Assembly (NCBI RefSeq): GCF_001307295.1
Contig: NZ_CP012700.1
Location: forward strand, 1,491,001-1,555,000
Length of the DNA: 64,000 nucleotides
Origin: Sphingopyxis macrogoltabida
Lineage (GTDB): Bacteria > Pseudomonadota > Alphaproteobacteria > Sphingomonadales > Sphingomonadaceae
Reading direction: 5' to 3'
The notes under the pieces were generated by a model. It saw only the letters and a list, made by a program, of their open reading frames with translations. It was not told the DNA's origin and did no database searches. Both the position numbers and the translations under genes were made by a program. Positions 1 through 8,631 of the stretch are shown piece by piece (the first letter of the stretch is position 1; every line of letters begins with the position of its first letter).

Positions 1-303
1 AGCTTGGTCGGTATCTTGGAATCGTCCCCACCTGCTTACGTCTAGGACCAGGATCGCTTTGTAAGGCATCGCTCCAGAAAGCACGTCGCTCAAAAGGCGT
101 TTCAGGGCGGGTCGACCACTGAGCGTCAGGCCGCTTTTGCCAGAATCGAGGTAGGTTTCGACAACTTCGAAACCCCGAAGTGACGCATATGTCGCTATTG
201 CTGACTGCTGATTGTCGGGAGAGTAGCGCTGATGCTCTGTCGACATTCTGATATATTGTGCCGCCCGCACCGGATCGGTGACGGGCTTGATAATTTTTCT
301 CAC
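1..303 (-). CDS. Large serine recombinase, N-terminal part (cut by window edge)
   Basis: The 101 visible codons read as the N-terminus of a resolvase/invertase-type serine recombinase. The catalytic serine lies in YIRMSTEHQRYS (about residue 21), followed by DNQQSAI and later SGLTLSGRPALKRLL and ILVLDVSRWGRF, which are typical of the catalytic domain. The start is taken as GTG at 303: an in-frame stop lies just upstream (343-345) and AAGGA sits at a good distance; ATG at 246 would cut off the catalytic serine. The rest of the gene lies left of the window. Such enzymes integrate or excise mobile elements or resolve cointegrates. Its place beside abiE and the T4SS genes fits a mobile island; whether it moves this island is not known. 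Confidence 0.8.
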   Translation of the reverse strand, partial: MRKIIKPVTDPVRAAQYIRMSTEHQRYSPDNQQSAIATYASLRGFEVVETYLDSGKSGLTLSGRPALKRLLSDVLSGAMPYKAILVLDVSRWGRFQDTDQA

Positions 304-377
304 GCGTTTTCCTTGTTTCCGGCCGCATCGAGTCGCCCGGATCTAAATATGGGGTTCTGGCTATCGGTTTCCGATGA

Positions 378-1241
378 TCAGGCTTTCGTCAGCCTGGCGC
401 ACGACGGCCCGACAAGATTCCAGATTTGATGCACGACGGCATCGAGCTGGACGCGCGCAAGGTCGATGCTGCCGGCATAGGCGGCCCATTGGCGTTGCTT
501 GTCGCGATCCTCGAAGAAGCTGTTTGAAAGTCCGGGAGGCGGCTCCGTTGGGACTTTGGTGCCACGCCGCTCGAACGTCGCCGCTATCGCCGCGTCGAGA
601 TCGTCAGCTGTGATCGGGCAGGAACGCGGAAGTGCCCAAAGGTCGTAATAGTCTTTCATCCGGCTGTTGGCGATGCCGAGCGCCACCATCGCTTGGAACT
701 TCTCGGCAATCACCGTAGCTGGCGGATAAACGCGAATCTCGGGATCGGGAAAGTCGAGCAAGGTCGGATAGGCGACCGGATCGGCTGGCCTCGCAATCAC
801 GTCGCCAAAGCCGAGATCGATCGTCACCGGAATCCGAGTTCGCTCGAGATGTGCGATCGTTGAAAGGCGCATGCCGCCATATTCGGCCTCCTCGCGGATC
901 GGTCTGGCGGTCAGGCGTTCGATGTCGAACATCAGTCCGTCGTCCGCCTCTACTGCCATAATTCCACCGAAATCGGCAATCAACCGGGCTGCGCTCGCGT
1001 CTCCGAACGCTAGAAAGTCCATATCGCGCGTGACACGGTTGCTGTCTTCCAGCCACAAGGTCACGAGCAGACCGCCCTTGAGAATGAAATCGTCGCGCTG
1101 TGGAGAAATCGAGAGCCGGTAGAGCAGGCGTTCGAGCGCGAAGCGCACGAGCAGCACGTCGAAGGGCTGGCCTTCCGCGCGCGCGAGCGCGAGCAGGCGC
1201 GCTTTGGCGGAGGCAGCGATGTTCGCCGGTGTCTCAGCCAT
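378..1241 (-). CDS. abiEii: AbiEii/AbiGii-family toxin (nucleotidyltransferase)
   Basis: A 287-residue protein of the AbiEii nucleotidyltransferase family, the toxin of type IV toxin-antitoxin systems, which acts in phage abortive infection and stabilises mobile DNA. The catalytic motif is visible as KGGLL (residues 55-59) followed by TRDMDFL (about 71-77), giving the Gly-Gly...Asp-x-Asp pattern of the polymerase-beta fold. A later EKFQAMV...SRMKDYYDL segment is also characteristic. The start overlaps the end of the antitoxin gene by 8 bases, so the pair is translationally coupled. Length is near the family norm. The family call is firm; the target of this protein is not visible. Confidence 0.9.
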   Translation of the reverse strand: MAETPANIAASAKARLLALARAEGQPFDVLLVRFALERLLYRLSISPQRDDFILKGGLLVTLWLEDSNRVTRDMDFLAFGDASAARLIADFGGIMAVEADDGLMFDIERLTARPIREEAEYGGMRLSTIAHLERTRIPVTIDLGFGDVIARPADPVAYPTLLDFPDPEIRVYPPATVIAEKFQAMVALGIANSRMKDYYDLWALPRSCPITADDLDAAIAATFERRGTKVPTEPPPGLSNSFFEDRDKQRQWAAYAGSIDLARVQLDAVVHQIWNLVGPSCARLTKA

Positions 1242-1851
1242 GCGCGGTCAGTGCCTCCAGATAGGGCTTCATCACCTTCCATGCACCACCGGCAACGGCT
1301 GCCTCCGCGATTTCGCTCGGCGTCGTCTTGCGTTGATCGAGCGCCGATCGCAGTCCTTCGATCGCGACCGAGCGGTCGGCGAGCCGAGCATTACGGAAGA
1401 GATCCGCGAGCGTCTTGGGAATCGAGTAGATGGGCACCTCGACGCCCGAAATTTCGTGGTATGCGACGCCTTGCTTCAGATATTTGTCTGCGAACCTGAC
1501 GATCTTCAGCGGGGGATGGGTCGAGGTCGGCGCCCAGTCCGATGTGCCGATCGCTACCCAGACGCGCCGCGGCATCTGGTCGGTCAGGCCATGATAGGCG
1601 AGGGCGGAAACCATCGCGATCACGCCTTTCGGTATGCGCTTGGCGACTTCGGCAAGGTTTTGGTCAGCGTTGATGTCCGCATCGGCACCTTGATAGAGCC
1701 CGCGCGCGATCCGGTCGATATCGCCCTCGTCGACCGCGCGCGCGATCGTCTCTGCCGCGATCCCGGCTGCGCGCAGTTCGCGCGCGCGCAGGATTGGCCG
1801 CTTCTCGAATAGCGATTTGAGCTTATCCCGTTGGGACGTGATGAGCGCCAT
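1234..1851 (-). CDS. abiEi: AbiEi-family antitoxin, DNA-binding
   Basis: A 205-residue protein matching AbiEi antitoxins. An N-terminal winged helix (residues about 15-55, with RELRAAGIAAETIARAV and RGLYQ) is followed by the antitoxin domain. AbiEi proteins repress their own operon by binding inverted repeats and counter the toxin without stable complex formation (family knowledge). It is the first gene of the pair, with AGAGG upstream of ATG 1851. The ATG itself lies in the left arm of an inverted repeat, which fits autoregulation. Confidence 0.9.
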   Translation of the reverse strand: MALITSQRDKLKSLFEKRPILRARELRAAGIAAETIARAVDEGDIDRIARGLYQGADADINADQNLAEVAKRIPKGVIAMVSALAYHGLTDQMPRRVWVAIGTSDWAPTSTHPPLKIVRFADKYLKQGVAYHEISGVEVPIYSIPKTLADLFRNARLADRSVAIEGLRSALDQRKTTPSEIAEAAVAGGAWKVMKPYLEALTAHG

Positions 1852-1899
1852 GTGACAAATCCTCTAACTCATATGAGTTCTATCAGAGCTTTTGTCACA
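1851..1899. promoter_or_regulatory. Inverted repeats in the abiE promoter (putative operator)
   Basis: Two nested symmetrical sequences lie here. A perfect 14-bp palindrome AACTCATATGAGTT is at 1866-1879. A 9-bp pair, TGTGACAAA at 1851-1859 and TTTGTCACA at 1891-1899, flanks it. The left arm covers the antitoxin start codon. AbiEi antitoxins are known to bind inverted repeats in their own promoter, so this is the likely operator; binding is inferred. Confidence 0.6.
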
Positions 1900-1958
1900 A
1901 GTCATTAACCGCATGACTGCGAATTTATCGCGACGAACGTGACCCCGTGACGCCCGAG

Positions 1959-2744
1959 TCAGCGCGTCCGCCCCTCGCGTGTCAATGCCTGATCCTGCGT
2001 GACTTCTCGGATGCGCTGCGCCTGCTGGTTGCGCACCCGAATGGCCGCGATCTTGTCGCCATTGGCAATGCGGCGAGCTACCTCGTTACGCTTGGCCTCG
2101 ACGTCCTTTGCTGCCTTGACGGGATCATCGGGATATTTCGCGCGCGTGATCGAGATGGTTTGGGCGACAAGGCTTTGGGCGCGGCGCAATTCGGGGTCGC
2201 GGGCATTTTGGTCAGACGTCTGGCTCAGGAACCGTTCCGACAGGGCTTTGAGCGTGATTGTATCTTCGACCGGGCGGGGGGATTCGCCTGCTGTGTTTCT
2301 GGATTCACGCCGCTTGTCGCGTTCGGCCCGCCGGGCTTGCAGGCGGTCAGCTTCGGCCTGGACAACTTTCGAAGGCGTGTAATTCTCGACCGTCAGCCCT
2401 TGTGCGGCCGCAGCAAGAAATGCGGCCTTCTTGAACGTATCGCCGCCATTGATCCTGATCGACGTCCAGCCATTAGCCTTGGCGATCCGCACGATATCGG
2501 GAAGGGCGTCGATCTTGCTGGTCTTGAGCCGGTCGGGTTCGAGGCGGGCAATCGGCTTTTTATCATCCGTAGTGCGATAGAGTGCCTTGCCGACACGCAG
2601 GAATTTGCCGGTCAGGTCGTCGGTGAGGGTGGGTGTTTCGGCTTTGCGCTTCGGCTTCGCCCTCTCCGATTTAGCTTTGTCCGGCTTCGGCATTGCCTTG
2701 CGGCTGCGTCCTGAAGAGGCATCGCCATCCTGTTTATCCGCCAT
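1959..2744 (-). CDS. Stand-alone LPD7-domain protein of the conjugation operon
   Basis: About 261 residues. The N-terminal 55 residues are very rich in Lys, Arg and Ser. The middle (TGKFLRVGKALYRTT...IVRIAKANGWTSIRINGG...FKKAAFLAAAAQGLTVENY) matches the LPD7 domain usually found at the C-terminus of relaxases and other large conjugation proteins. The C-terminal half is charged and probably helical. ATG 2744 is chosen because it overlaps the end of virD4 by 11 bases; an ATG at 2777 would overlap more. It is the last gene of the T4SS operon. A role in DNA processing with a relaxase encoded outside the window is inferred only. Confidence 0.65.
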   Translation of the reverse strand: MADKQDGDASSGRSRKAMPKPDKAKSERAKPKRKAETPTLTDDLTGKFLRVGKALYRTTDDKKPIARLEPDRLKTSKIDALPDIVRIAKANGWTSIRINGGDTFKKAAFLAAAAQGLTVENYTPSKVVQAEADRLQARRAERDKRRESRNTAGESPRPVEDTITLKALSERFLSQTSDQNARDPELRRAQSLVAQTISITRAKYPDDPVKAAKDVEAKRNEVARRIANGDKIAAIRVRNQQAQRIREVTQDQALTREGRTR

Positions 2745-4572
2745 TTTCGTCACCTTCCTCGATAAGCCCAGATACATTGCCGTCGTGATCCAGCGTCAGC
2801 ATGTCGGCGAAGAAGCTCGGGCAATCTTCGGTGAGGACATCATCCTGTGACATAGGCCGGGTCTCGTGCCCGGCAGCCTCTTCGGCGATCATGTCGCGGA
2901 ACAGCGCGGGCAGCGCGGTCCCAGGAGTTCGCTTAGGCGCGGCTGGCACTTCCGGAGCTGGAAACGCGCGCTTCTTGAAAAAGCGGTTGCTGAAATAGGC
3001 AATCTTCGTGCCGACGATCGGCGGAATGCCGCCGCGCAGGAGGATCAGCTTATCGGTTGGAAACTGCATGAGTTCCTGCGGCAACAACAGAGCGCGGCGC
3101 TGTTCCGCGATGGATTTTGACCGATTGGCGAGGAGGCCATTGATCGTGAGCGACCTGGTGACGCTATCCTGTCCGACATAGCCGAGCCTCTCGGACAGGT
3201 GGTTGGCGACGCGAAGCTCCTTGGGCGTGAATGCGACTTCGACACCGCAATTGGCGACGATTTCATCGGCGACATGCTCGCCGTAAACGCCGCGCAATTG
3301 CGAGCGTGACTGAATGACGGGCAAGAGCCTGATTCCGTAGCCCGCGACATAGGAGAAGGCGCTCGCAATGACCGAGGCCCGACCTAGCCGGGCAAATTCA
3401 TCGAGAATGACCAGCACTGGCACAGATGTGTTTTCGTCGGGCAATTCGCGCACGTTGAGGTCGATGAGCTGCTGGAACAGGAGATTGTAGAGCGGCGCGA
3501 TCCTGTCGAGTTCATCAGGCGACACGCCGAGATAGATCGACATGGGGCGCTTGCGGAGCTGGCGAAGATCAAAGTCGCTTGCCGCTGTCGCGGCATCGAC
3601 TAGCGGGTTGAGCCAAAGGCCGAGGACGTTGGTGATCGTCTTCTTGATGTCGGCAAAGCTGTTGTCCGAGCCGCCGGCGAAATCAGCGAGCGCGGTCTGA
3701 CAGCCGACCGAGAGGTTCAGTCCTTGATTGGCAAGTTCCTTTTTGAAAAATGTGCGCGCATCGCTTGTGGTCAGATGGCGATAGATGGCACCCATCGTCA
3801 GCGGTTCGTTGCTGGTTTCCGCGAGCCAGGCGCCAACGCCTGCAAATCCGGTGCGGGCACCATTGGCCCAAAAGGCTTCGCCCTGTTCGGGCGCAACGAA
3901 CAACATCGTTGCGATCTTCTGCAATTCGATGATGACATCATCCGGGTCGTGTCGGTCGATATAGGCCAGCGGATTGTAACGGGCGGTGCGGCCTTCGCGG
4001 TCGGTCGGATTGAACAGATAAACGGACTGCCCGTAATGGGCGCGAAAGCCCGCGCTCGCGTCGTAATTCTCGCGTTTTACATCAAGGACGACAACCGAGC
4101 CAGCCCAGGTCAGCAGGTTCGGAATGACGATGCCGACGCCTTTGCCCGAGCGGGTCGGGGCTTCGACAATGACATGCTCGCTGCCACCAAAGGTCAGGAA
4201 CCGTCCGCGCTTGCGGCCAAGGACGATTCCCGAGCCTGCGCGAAATCCGTGGCGCTTGATCTCGCTTTCGCGGGCGAAGCGCGCGGCTCCATGCAGCGGT
4301 ACGCCGCGCGCCCAAAGCGCATAGATCAGGCCGCCCAGGAGCAGGCCGCCGCCGAGCAGCCCGCCTGCCATCGCGCGGACTACGTGCGGGTCGCCACGAT
4401 AATACCAGACGAACTGCGGCATTTTGAGGGGGTCATAGGCGGTGACGGGCAGGCCGAGGACCAGCCAGCCGATCATGGTTGCGATGGCGAGCGCGATCAG
4501 CACACCGAGCGGAATGCCGACCAACAATCTAGCCCTCCCGCCGTTAGGCGGCGTACCTGCCTTCCGGGTCAT
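2734..4572 (-). CDS. virD4: VirD4/TraG-type conjugal coupling protein
   Basis: A 612-residue type IV coupling protein, the inner-membrane ATPase that brings the relaxase-DNA complex to the secretion channel. Two membrane segments lie near the N-terminus (about residues 17-37 and 66-88). The Walker A motif is TRSGKGVG (about 139-146) and Walker B is VLVILDEFARLGR (about 384-392). The family segment HVIVEAPTRSGKG and the C-terminal LLPQELMQFPTDKLILLRGG are clear. It overlaps virB11 by 29 bases, so it is part of the same transcript. Full length for the family. Confidence 0.95.
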   Translation of the reverse strand: MTRKAGTPPNGGRARLLVGIPLGVLIALAIATMIGWLVLGLPVTAYDPLKMPQFVWYYRGDPHVVRAMAGGLLGGGLLLGGLIYALWARGVPLHGAARFARESEIKRHGFRAGSGIVLGRKRGRFLTFGGSEHVIVEAPTRSGKGVGIVIPNLLTWAGSVVVLDVKRENYDASAGFRAHYGQSVYLFNPTDREGRTARYNPLAYIDRHDPDDVIIELQKIATMLFVAPEQGEAFWANGARTGFAGVGAWLAETSNEPLTMGAIYRHLTTSDARTFFKKELANQGLNLSVGCQTALADFAGGSDNSFADIKKTITNVLGLWLNPLVDAATAASDFDLRQLRKRPMSIYLGVSPDELDRIAPLYNLLFQQLIDLNVRELPDENTSVPVLVILDEFARLGRASVIASAFSYVAGYGIRLLPVIQSRSQLRGVYGEHVADEIVANCGVEVAFTPKELRVANHLSERLGYVGQDSVTRSLTINGLLANRSKSIAEQRRALLLPQELMQFPTDKLILLRGGIPPIVGTKIAYFSNRFFKKRAFPAPEVPAAPKRTPGTALPALFRDMIAEEAAGHETRPMSQDDVLTEDCPSFFADMLTLDHDGNVSGLIEEGDENGG

Positions 4573-5554
4573 AATAGATCTCCGTCACCCGAAATTCGCC
4601 GTCAGTCTTTTTGGTTTGCACCACGACATCGACCAGCATCTTGAGCAGCGCGCGAATATCGCCGCGGGCCAGATCGGAACCGCCTTCGCTTTCCTTCACC
4701 AAAAGCGTCAGTTGCTCGAACGCTAGTTCGGCGGAATCGGCATGGATGGTGGTGATCGAGCCGGGATGGCCGGAATTGACGTTGCGCAAATAGAAAAAGG
4801 CAGTCCCGTCGCGCAGTTCCTGGAGCAGGATACGATCGGGGCGCATCCTGAGCGCGCTTTCGAGCAGATGTTTGGCTGTGACATTGGCAGTACCCTGGCC
4901 GTCCTTGGCATAGAGCATGTGGACGACGTTCTTTTGACCGACGATCAGTTCGCGCGTGTCCTCGATCGTCAGCAACCGCTCTTCGGGCGGGATCAATTGG
5001 ATCAGGCCCTTCGACAGCGTCGTCTTGCCTGATCCCGTTGCCCCCGAAATGAGAATATTGAGCTTGGCCTTCACAGCGCGGTCGAAGAATTCGACATGAC
5101 GGCCTGATTGCAGAAGTGCGAGCAACTTCAATTCCTGCGGAGTTACTTTCTTTTCCGAGATTCGCGTGTCCCTGAAAAGGCCAGCCGCCTCGAAATCGGC
5201 GAGTGTCATTGTCACGGTCGATGGCTTGCGCACTGTGATCGAGACCGTTTCGTCCGGCACGACGGGTGGCACGACGATTTGGACGCGCTCGCCAGTCGGG
5301 AAGATCGTCGAGACGATGGGGTTTTCGCGGGTGACATCCTGCGAGGTAAAGGCGGCGGCGGCAGTCGCGAGCGCCATGAGCGTCTTGAAATCGAGTGAGG
5401 GTTCGCCTTCCCAAGTCCAGCGCCCGCGTCGTTCAATCCCGACCTCGCCTGGCAAATTGATGACCAGTTCGGTGACGCTCGCGTCATCGAGATATCTTCG
5501 TAAGGGTGCCGTCACGCTGTCGAGGACAGCGGTGTTTTTGCCCGGTGCGGCCAT
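4544..5554 (-). CDS. virB11: VirB11 traffic ATPase
   Basis: A 336-residue hexameric ATPase of the VirB11/GspE superfamily that powers pilus assembly and substrate transfer. Walker A is GATGSGKTTLSKGL (about residues 169-182). The Asp box is LTIEDTRE, Walker B-like RILLQELRDGTAFFYL, and the His box HPGSITTIHAD. The ATG shares one base with the virB10 stop (TAATG), giving tight coupling. No truncation is seen. Confidence 0.95.
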   Translation of the reverse strand: MAAPGKNTAVLDSVTAPLRRYLDDASVTELVINLPGEVGIERRGRWTWEGEPSLDFKTLMALATAAAAFTSQDVTRENPIVSTIFPTGERVQIVVPPVVPDETVSITVRKPSTVTMTLADFEAAGLFRDTRISEKKVTPQELKLLALLQSGRHVEFFDRAVKAKLNILISGATGSGKTTLSKGLIQLIPPEERLLTIEDTRELIVGQKNVVHMLYAKDGQGTANVTAKHLLESALRMRPDRILLQELRDGTAFFYLRNVNSGHPGSITTIHADSAELAFEQLTLLVKESEGGSDLARGDIRALLKMLVDVVVQTKKTDGEFRVTEIYYDPEGRYAA

Positions 5555-6747
5555 TATTTCAGCGCGAGGCCGTAGACGGTCGAGAAGTCGAAATCCTGCG
5601 CCACCGTGATCCCGACATCCTCGCCCTGATTCTTGCGCAGCACCGGCTTGATCTCGGCATTTTGCTGCAAGACAGTCGATGCCGCATCGGAGGGCACGCG
5701 AGTCGTGTTCGAGCCGTTATTGCCAACGGCTTCCGACCCGACGGTCGCCGCATCTTCGACAAGGCTGAACAGCAGGGCTGTGCCAAAACGCTGCCAGAAG
5801 AAATTATTGACCCGGCCATCCACGCCGCCGCGCCCGAGCGCATCAGTTGCGGGCGATCCGACATCGATCGCAATCCCGCGCGGCGTGACGGCACGCGTCC
5901 ACAGGACGAACAGCCGGTATTGCCCGCGGTTGAGGCCACCCTGATATTCGCCAAGGATCTTCGTGCCTTTTTCCATCAGCACGACCCTGCCATTGTCCGA
6001 AAAGATATTGCGCGGAAGAATACAGCTCACATAGCCCGGCTGACTTGAATCCATTGCGGTCTGCAACACACACGGAATGAAGCTTCCCGCCGTAATCAGG
6101 AAATTGCGGTCGGGAAGCGCGCGAGCCTGCGCCTGTCCGATGACCGAGCCACGCCGAAGCTTGTCGAGATTGGTGAGTTCGGGGGATGCCGCGTGACCGG
6201 GATTAGCCGCAGTCCCATGGTCGCCGTAACGAACGCTTCCACCCGCACTCTCGCGTTCCCCGCCATAGGCGATCAGCGATGATCGACGCGTGGATTCGCG
6301 GAGGGCTTCTGCCGGGGATTGCTGGAGCGGCTGTTGCAGTGCTGCTGGCGAACCTTGTTGCGGGCCGATGGCGGGCACGGCCGGTTCTCCAAGGGAAATG
6401 GGGGCGTCGGGGTCGGTTGCTGCCCCAGCCAGGGTCGGTGCGATAACCGTTGCCGGGTCATATTGCGCGGGCTCGAGCGCGGGTTTGGGTTTGACGGGCG
6501 GCAGAGCCGTATTGCCCGTCAGCCCGGTTCCCAGCGCCAGCACCGTGAACATGACGGCGCCTGCCGCGGCGGCCAGGCCGATCATCTTTTTTGGGTCCAT
6601 CGTGGTGCCGGAGATCGACGGCATTTTGCTGCCGCGTTCGGAGGCGGGGGTGCGATCAATCTCGTCGGGATCGGGTGTTTGATCGACGGCGGGGCGATTG
6701 GCGCCTCGGTCTGAGGCGCGTTCCGGGTCAACTGTGTCGGCCATCAT
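5554..6747 (-). CDS. virB10: VirB10/TrbI-type channel scaffold protein
   Basis: About 397 residues from the ATG at 6747, chosen because it forms a 4-base ATGA overlap with the virB9 stop; the open frame runs further upstream but only through virB9. A cytoplasmic N-terminus rich in Asp, Arg and Pro precedes one membrane helix (MIGLAAAAGAVMFTVLALGTG), a Pro-rich periplasmic linker, and the C-terminal beta-barrel domain (ILGEYQGGLNRGQYRLFVLWTRAVTPRG). VirB10 spans both membranes and, with VirB7 and VirB9, forms the outer-membrane core complex. Confidence 0.93.
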   Translation of the reverse strand: MMADTVDPERASDRGANRPAVDQTPDPDEIDRTPASERGSKMPSISGTTMDPKKMIGLAAAAGAVMFTVLALGTGLTGNTALPPVKPKPALEPAQYDPATVIAPTLAGAATDPDAPISLGEPAVPAIGPQQGSPAALQQPLQQSPAEALRESTRRSSLIAYGGERESAGGSVRYGDHGTAANPGHAASPELTNLDKLRRGSVIGQAQARALPDRNFLITAGSFIPCVLQTAMDSSQPGYVSCILPRNIFSDNGRVVLMEKGTKILGEYQGGLNRGQYRLFVLWTRAVTPRGIAIDVGSPATDALGRGGVDGRVNNFFWQRFGTALLFSLVEDAATVGSEAVGNNGSNTTRVPSDAASTVLQQNAEIKPVLRKNQGEDVGITVAQDFDFSTVYGLALK

Positions 6748-7610
6748 TTCGTCTCCCCATCGGGACCAGATGTGCGCTCCACGATGCTGGACGCGGTGCC
6801 GGTCTTGGGATCGCGCCCGTAGAAATCCGGAGCCTCGTTGAAGACGCACAGCACCTCTTTGCCGCGCCGCAAACGGAGCTGGGCAAACACGCCGTGGATT
6901 ACGACAAATTCGTCGCGGACATCGAATGGGACGATGCTCTCGCCGCCATCGGGATTGACGGCGAAGAACGCAGGCAGTTCGCGCTGGTTCGGAAAGCGCA
7001 GCGCAGTGAATTGGCCATTGTCGGTAATTTCGGACGGTTGAATCGCGGATGATCCCTGCACACTATATTGGAGGTTACGCTTGCCTTCGAGGACCGCGAG
7101 GTCGAGGGCCGAGCGGATCGCGCCCGATTGTAGCGCCGTGGCTCGCGCGTATGCGGCCTGCGCCGCCGCCGCTTGTGCTGCGGCGGCTTCCTCGCGCGGA
7201 TAGCGAAACACGACCTTGAAGAATGTGTCAGCGGACCGCGCGCCGATGCTCCCGCGCCGCGCCGACAGTTCGAATGTGTAGCTGCGGCTTCCGGCGTCGG
7301 AACGCGTGATCACGATCAGATTGGTCGCTCCGGCCAGTTCGCGTGGTTTGATAAACAGCGAATTTTCAGCTGGCGCCACCTCCCACGACACGCTGTCGCC
7401 GAGCGCGACATGCTCGACTCGTTCGCCCGCTGAAAAGACGATCTGTGTTGCCGAGCGGAACGCGCCGACAATGCGGTAAACTTCGGTGTCGCTATAGATC
7501 GCTTCGCGGATTCTGCTGTCCTGCGGGGTAGGATGCGGCGTCTCGCTGGCAGCTGCTGCGCTGGCGGAGAACATCAGGGCGATGGCGATGATGCCGTGTT
7601 CTGTTTTCAT
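6744..7610 (-). CDS. virB9: VirB9-type outer-membrane core component
   Basis: 288 residues with an N-terminal signal peptide (cleavage near SASAAAA, about residue 21). Family motifs include YRIVGAFRSATQIVFSAGE, NLIVITRSDAGSRSYTFEL and the C-terminal QLRLRRGKEVLCVFNEAPDFYGRD. The start forms an ATGA overlap with the virB8 stop. VirB9 binds VirB10 and the small VirB7 lipoprotein in the outer-membrane ring of the secretion channel. Confidence 0.93.
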   Translation of the reverse strand: MKTEHGIIAIALMFSASAAAASETPHPTPQDSRIREAIYSDTEVYRIVGAFRSATQIVFSAGERVEHVALGDSVSWEVAPAENSLFIKPRELAGATNLIVITRSDAGSRSYTFELSARRGSIGARSADTFFKVVFRYPREEAAAAQAAAAQAAYARATALQSGAIRSALDLAVLEGKRNLQYSVQGSSAIQPSEITDNGQFTALRFPNQRELPAFFAVNPDGGESIVPFDVRDEFVVIHGVFAQLRLRRGKEVLCVFNEAPDFYGRDPKTGTASSIVERTSGPDGETK

Positions 7611-8305
7611 TGCGTCACCTCCAGATCGGCGCGGTAGCTTTGGACTTCCAGCCCCAGCGGGTTTTTGAACCGTTGCTGTTCGGTGGTTGGGGTGTCGGTG
7701 GTGTCGTAAGTCATGGTCGCGATCGCCGGGGTGTCGATCGTCGATGCGCCGCGCTGGAGCGTCTTGGTGAAGCGGATTTGCGCGACGTTCTTTGACACGA
7801 AGGTCACCGACTTTATGGCGATAAACACCGTATCCAGATCGGTGAAAACGCTTTGTGGCGATTGGGGATTGTCCTTGGCGTAGAACGCCGTCCAGCGCGC
7901 CTGTTCGTCACGCGACGACATCGCCAGCACGCCTTCGAAAAACTCCCGGCGGGCCTGAGGAATCCATCCCTCGCGATTGCGGACATAATCGGCGAGAAAA
8001 TATTTGGCGACTGCCTCATTATACGTGATCTGCCGGTCGCCGGTCAGTGGCGCAGCGATCTCGCTCGCGCCGGTGGCCTTGTCGACGGTGATAACATAGG
8101 GCGCGACGGTCTTGAGCGGCGTGAGCATGGCCACGGCCGCAACCGCTGTGACTGCAAGACTGCCGGCCATGCCCGCGATGATCCATGCCAGCCGTTTCGA
8201 GCGGTTAGCGGCTATTAGCCGGTCATGGTCCCAGCTTGCGGCCTCTGAAAAATAGGCCTTGAGATCCTGCCTGTCTGTAACTCCGCCAGCCATGATGCTC
8301 AGCAA
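7607..8305 (-). CDS. virB8: VirB8-type inner-membrane assembly protein
   Basis: 232 residues: a short cytoplasmic N-terminus, one membrane helix (AWIIAGMAGSLAVTAVAAVAML, about residues 40-61) and a periplasmic NTF2-like domain with WTAFYAKDNPQSPQSVF and the C-terminal PLGLEVQSYRADLEV typical of VirB8. It nucleates T4SS assembly. The start may be ATG 8305, which overlaps the upstream gene, or ATG 8293 (MAGGV); the sequence does not decide. Confidence 0.93.
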   Translation of the reverse strand: MLSIMAGGVTDRQDLKAYFSEAASWDHDRLIAANRSKRLAWIIAGMAGSLAVTAVAAVAMLTPLKTVAPYVITVDKATGASEIAAPLTGDRQITYNEAVAKYFLADYVRNREGWIPQARREFFEGVLAMSSRDEQARWTAFYAKDNPQSPQSVFTDLDTVFIAIKSVTFVSKNVAQIRFTKTLQRGASTIDTPAIATMTYDTTDTPTTEQQRFKNPLGLEVQSYRADLEVTQ

Positions 8306-8619
8306 CTCCGATAGGAGGTTGTTGGCGTTGCGCTGCTGATGGGCGGAACCTGCGGGCCGGGTTTGGCGTCGAGCTGTGCGGGCTCGGGAAATACGTCAAC
8401 GCCTTTGCGTTCCTCTTCCTGGTCTGGCGTCTGGTAGGCTGGGGTTGATGTTCCTGCGAGGGGATCGACCGTTGGCAGGATCGTACCATTGGGGTTGGCC
8501 GGACGGCGCTGCTTGCCGCTACATTTGGCTAGTTTTGGCGATTTCGAGGCAGCGCTGATGGCCTCGGCTGGTGCAATGAGTGCCAGCGCAACCAATATAC
8601 TCATCATATGCTTACGCAT
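8299..8619 (-). CDS. Small Pro-rich exported protein at the virB7 position
   Basis: 106 residues with a clear signal peptide (about 1-23, MSILVALALIAPAEAISA), then a Lys-rich stretch and a Pro/Thr/Ser-rich tail. It lies between virB6 and virB8, where T4SS operons usually carry the VirB7 lipoprotein, but no lipobox cysteine follows the signal sequence. It may be a divergent VirB7 substitute or an accessory periplasmic protein. Expression is supported by overlap with virB8 and spacing of 12 bases from virB6. No family was recognised. Confidence 0.65.
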   Translation of the reverse strand: MRKHMMSILVALALIAPAEAISAASKSPKLAKCSGKQRRPANPNGTILPTVDPLAGTSTPAYQTPDQEEERKGVDVFPEPAQLDAKPGPQVPPISSATPTTSYRSC

Positions 8620-8631
8620 GATCCAATCCCT

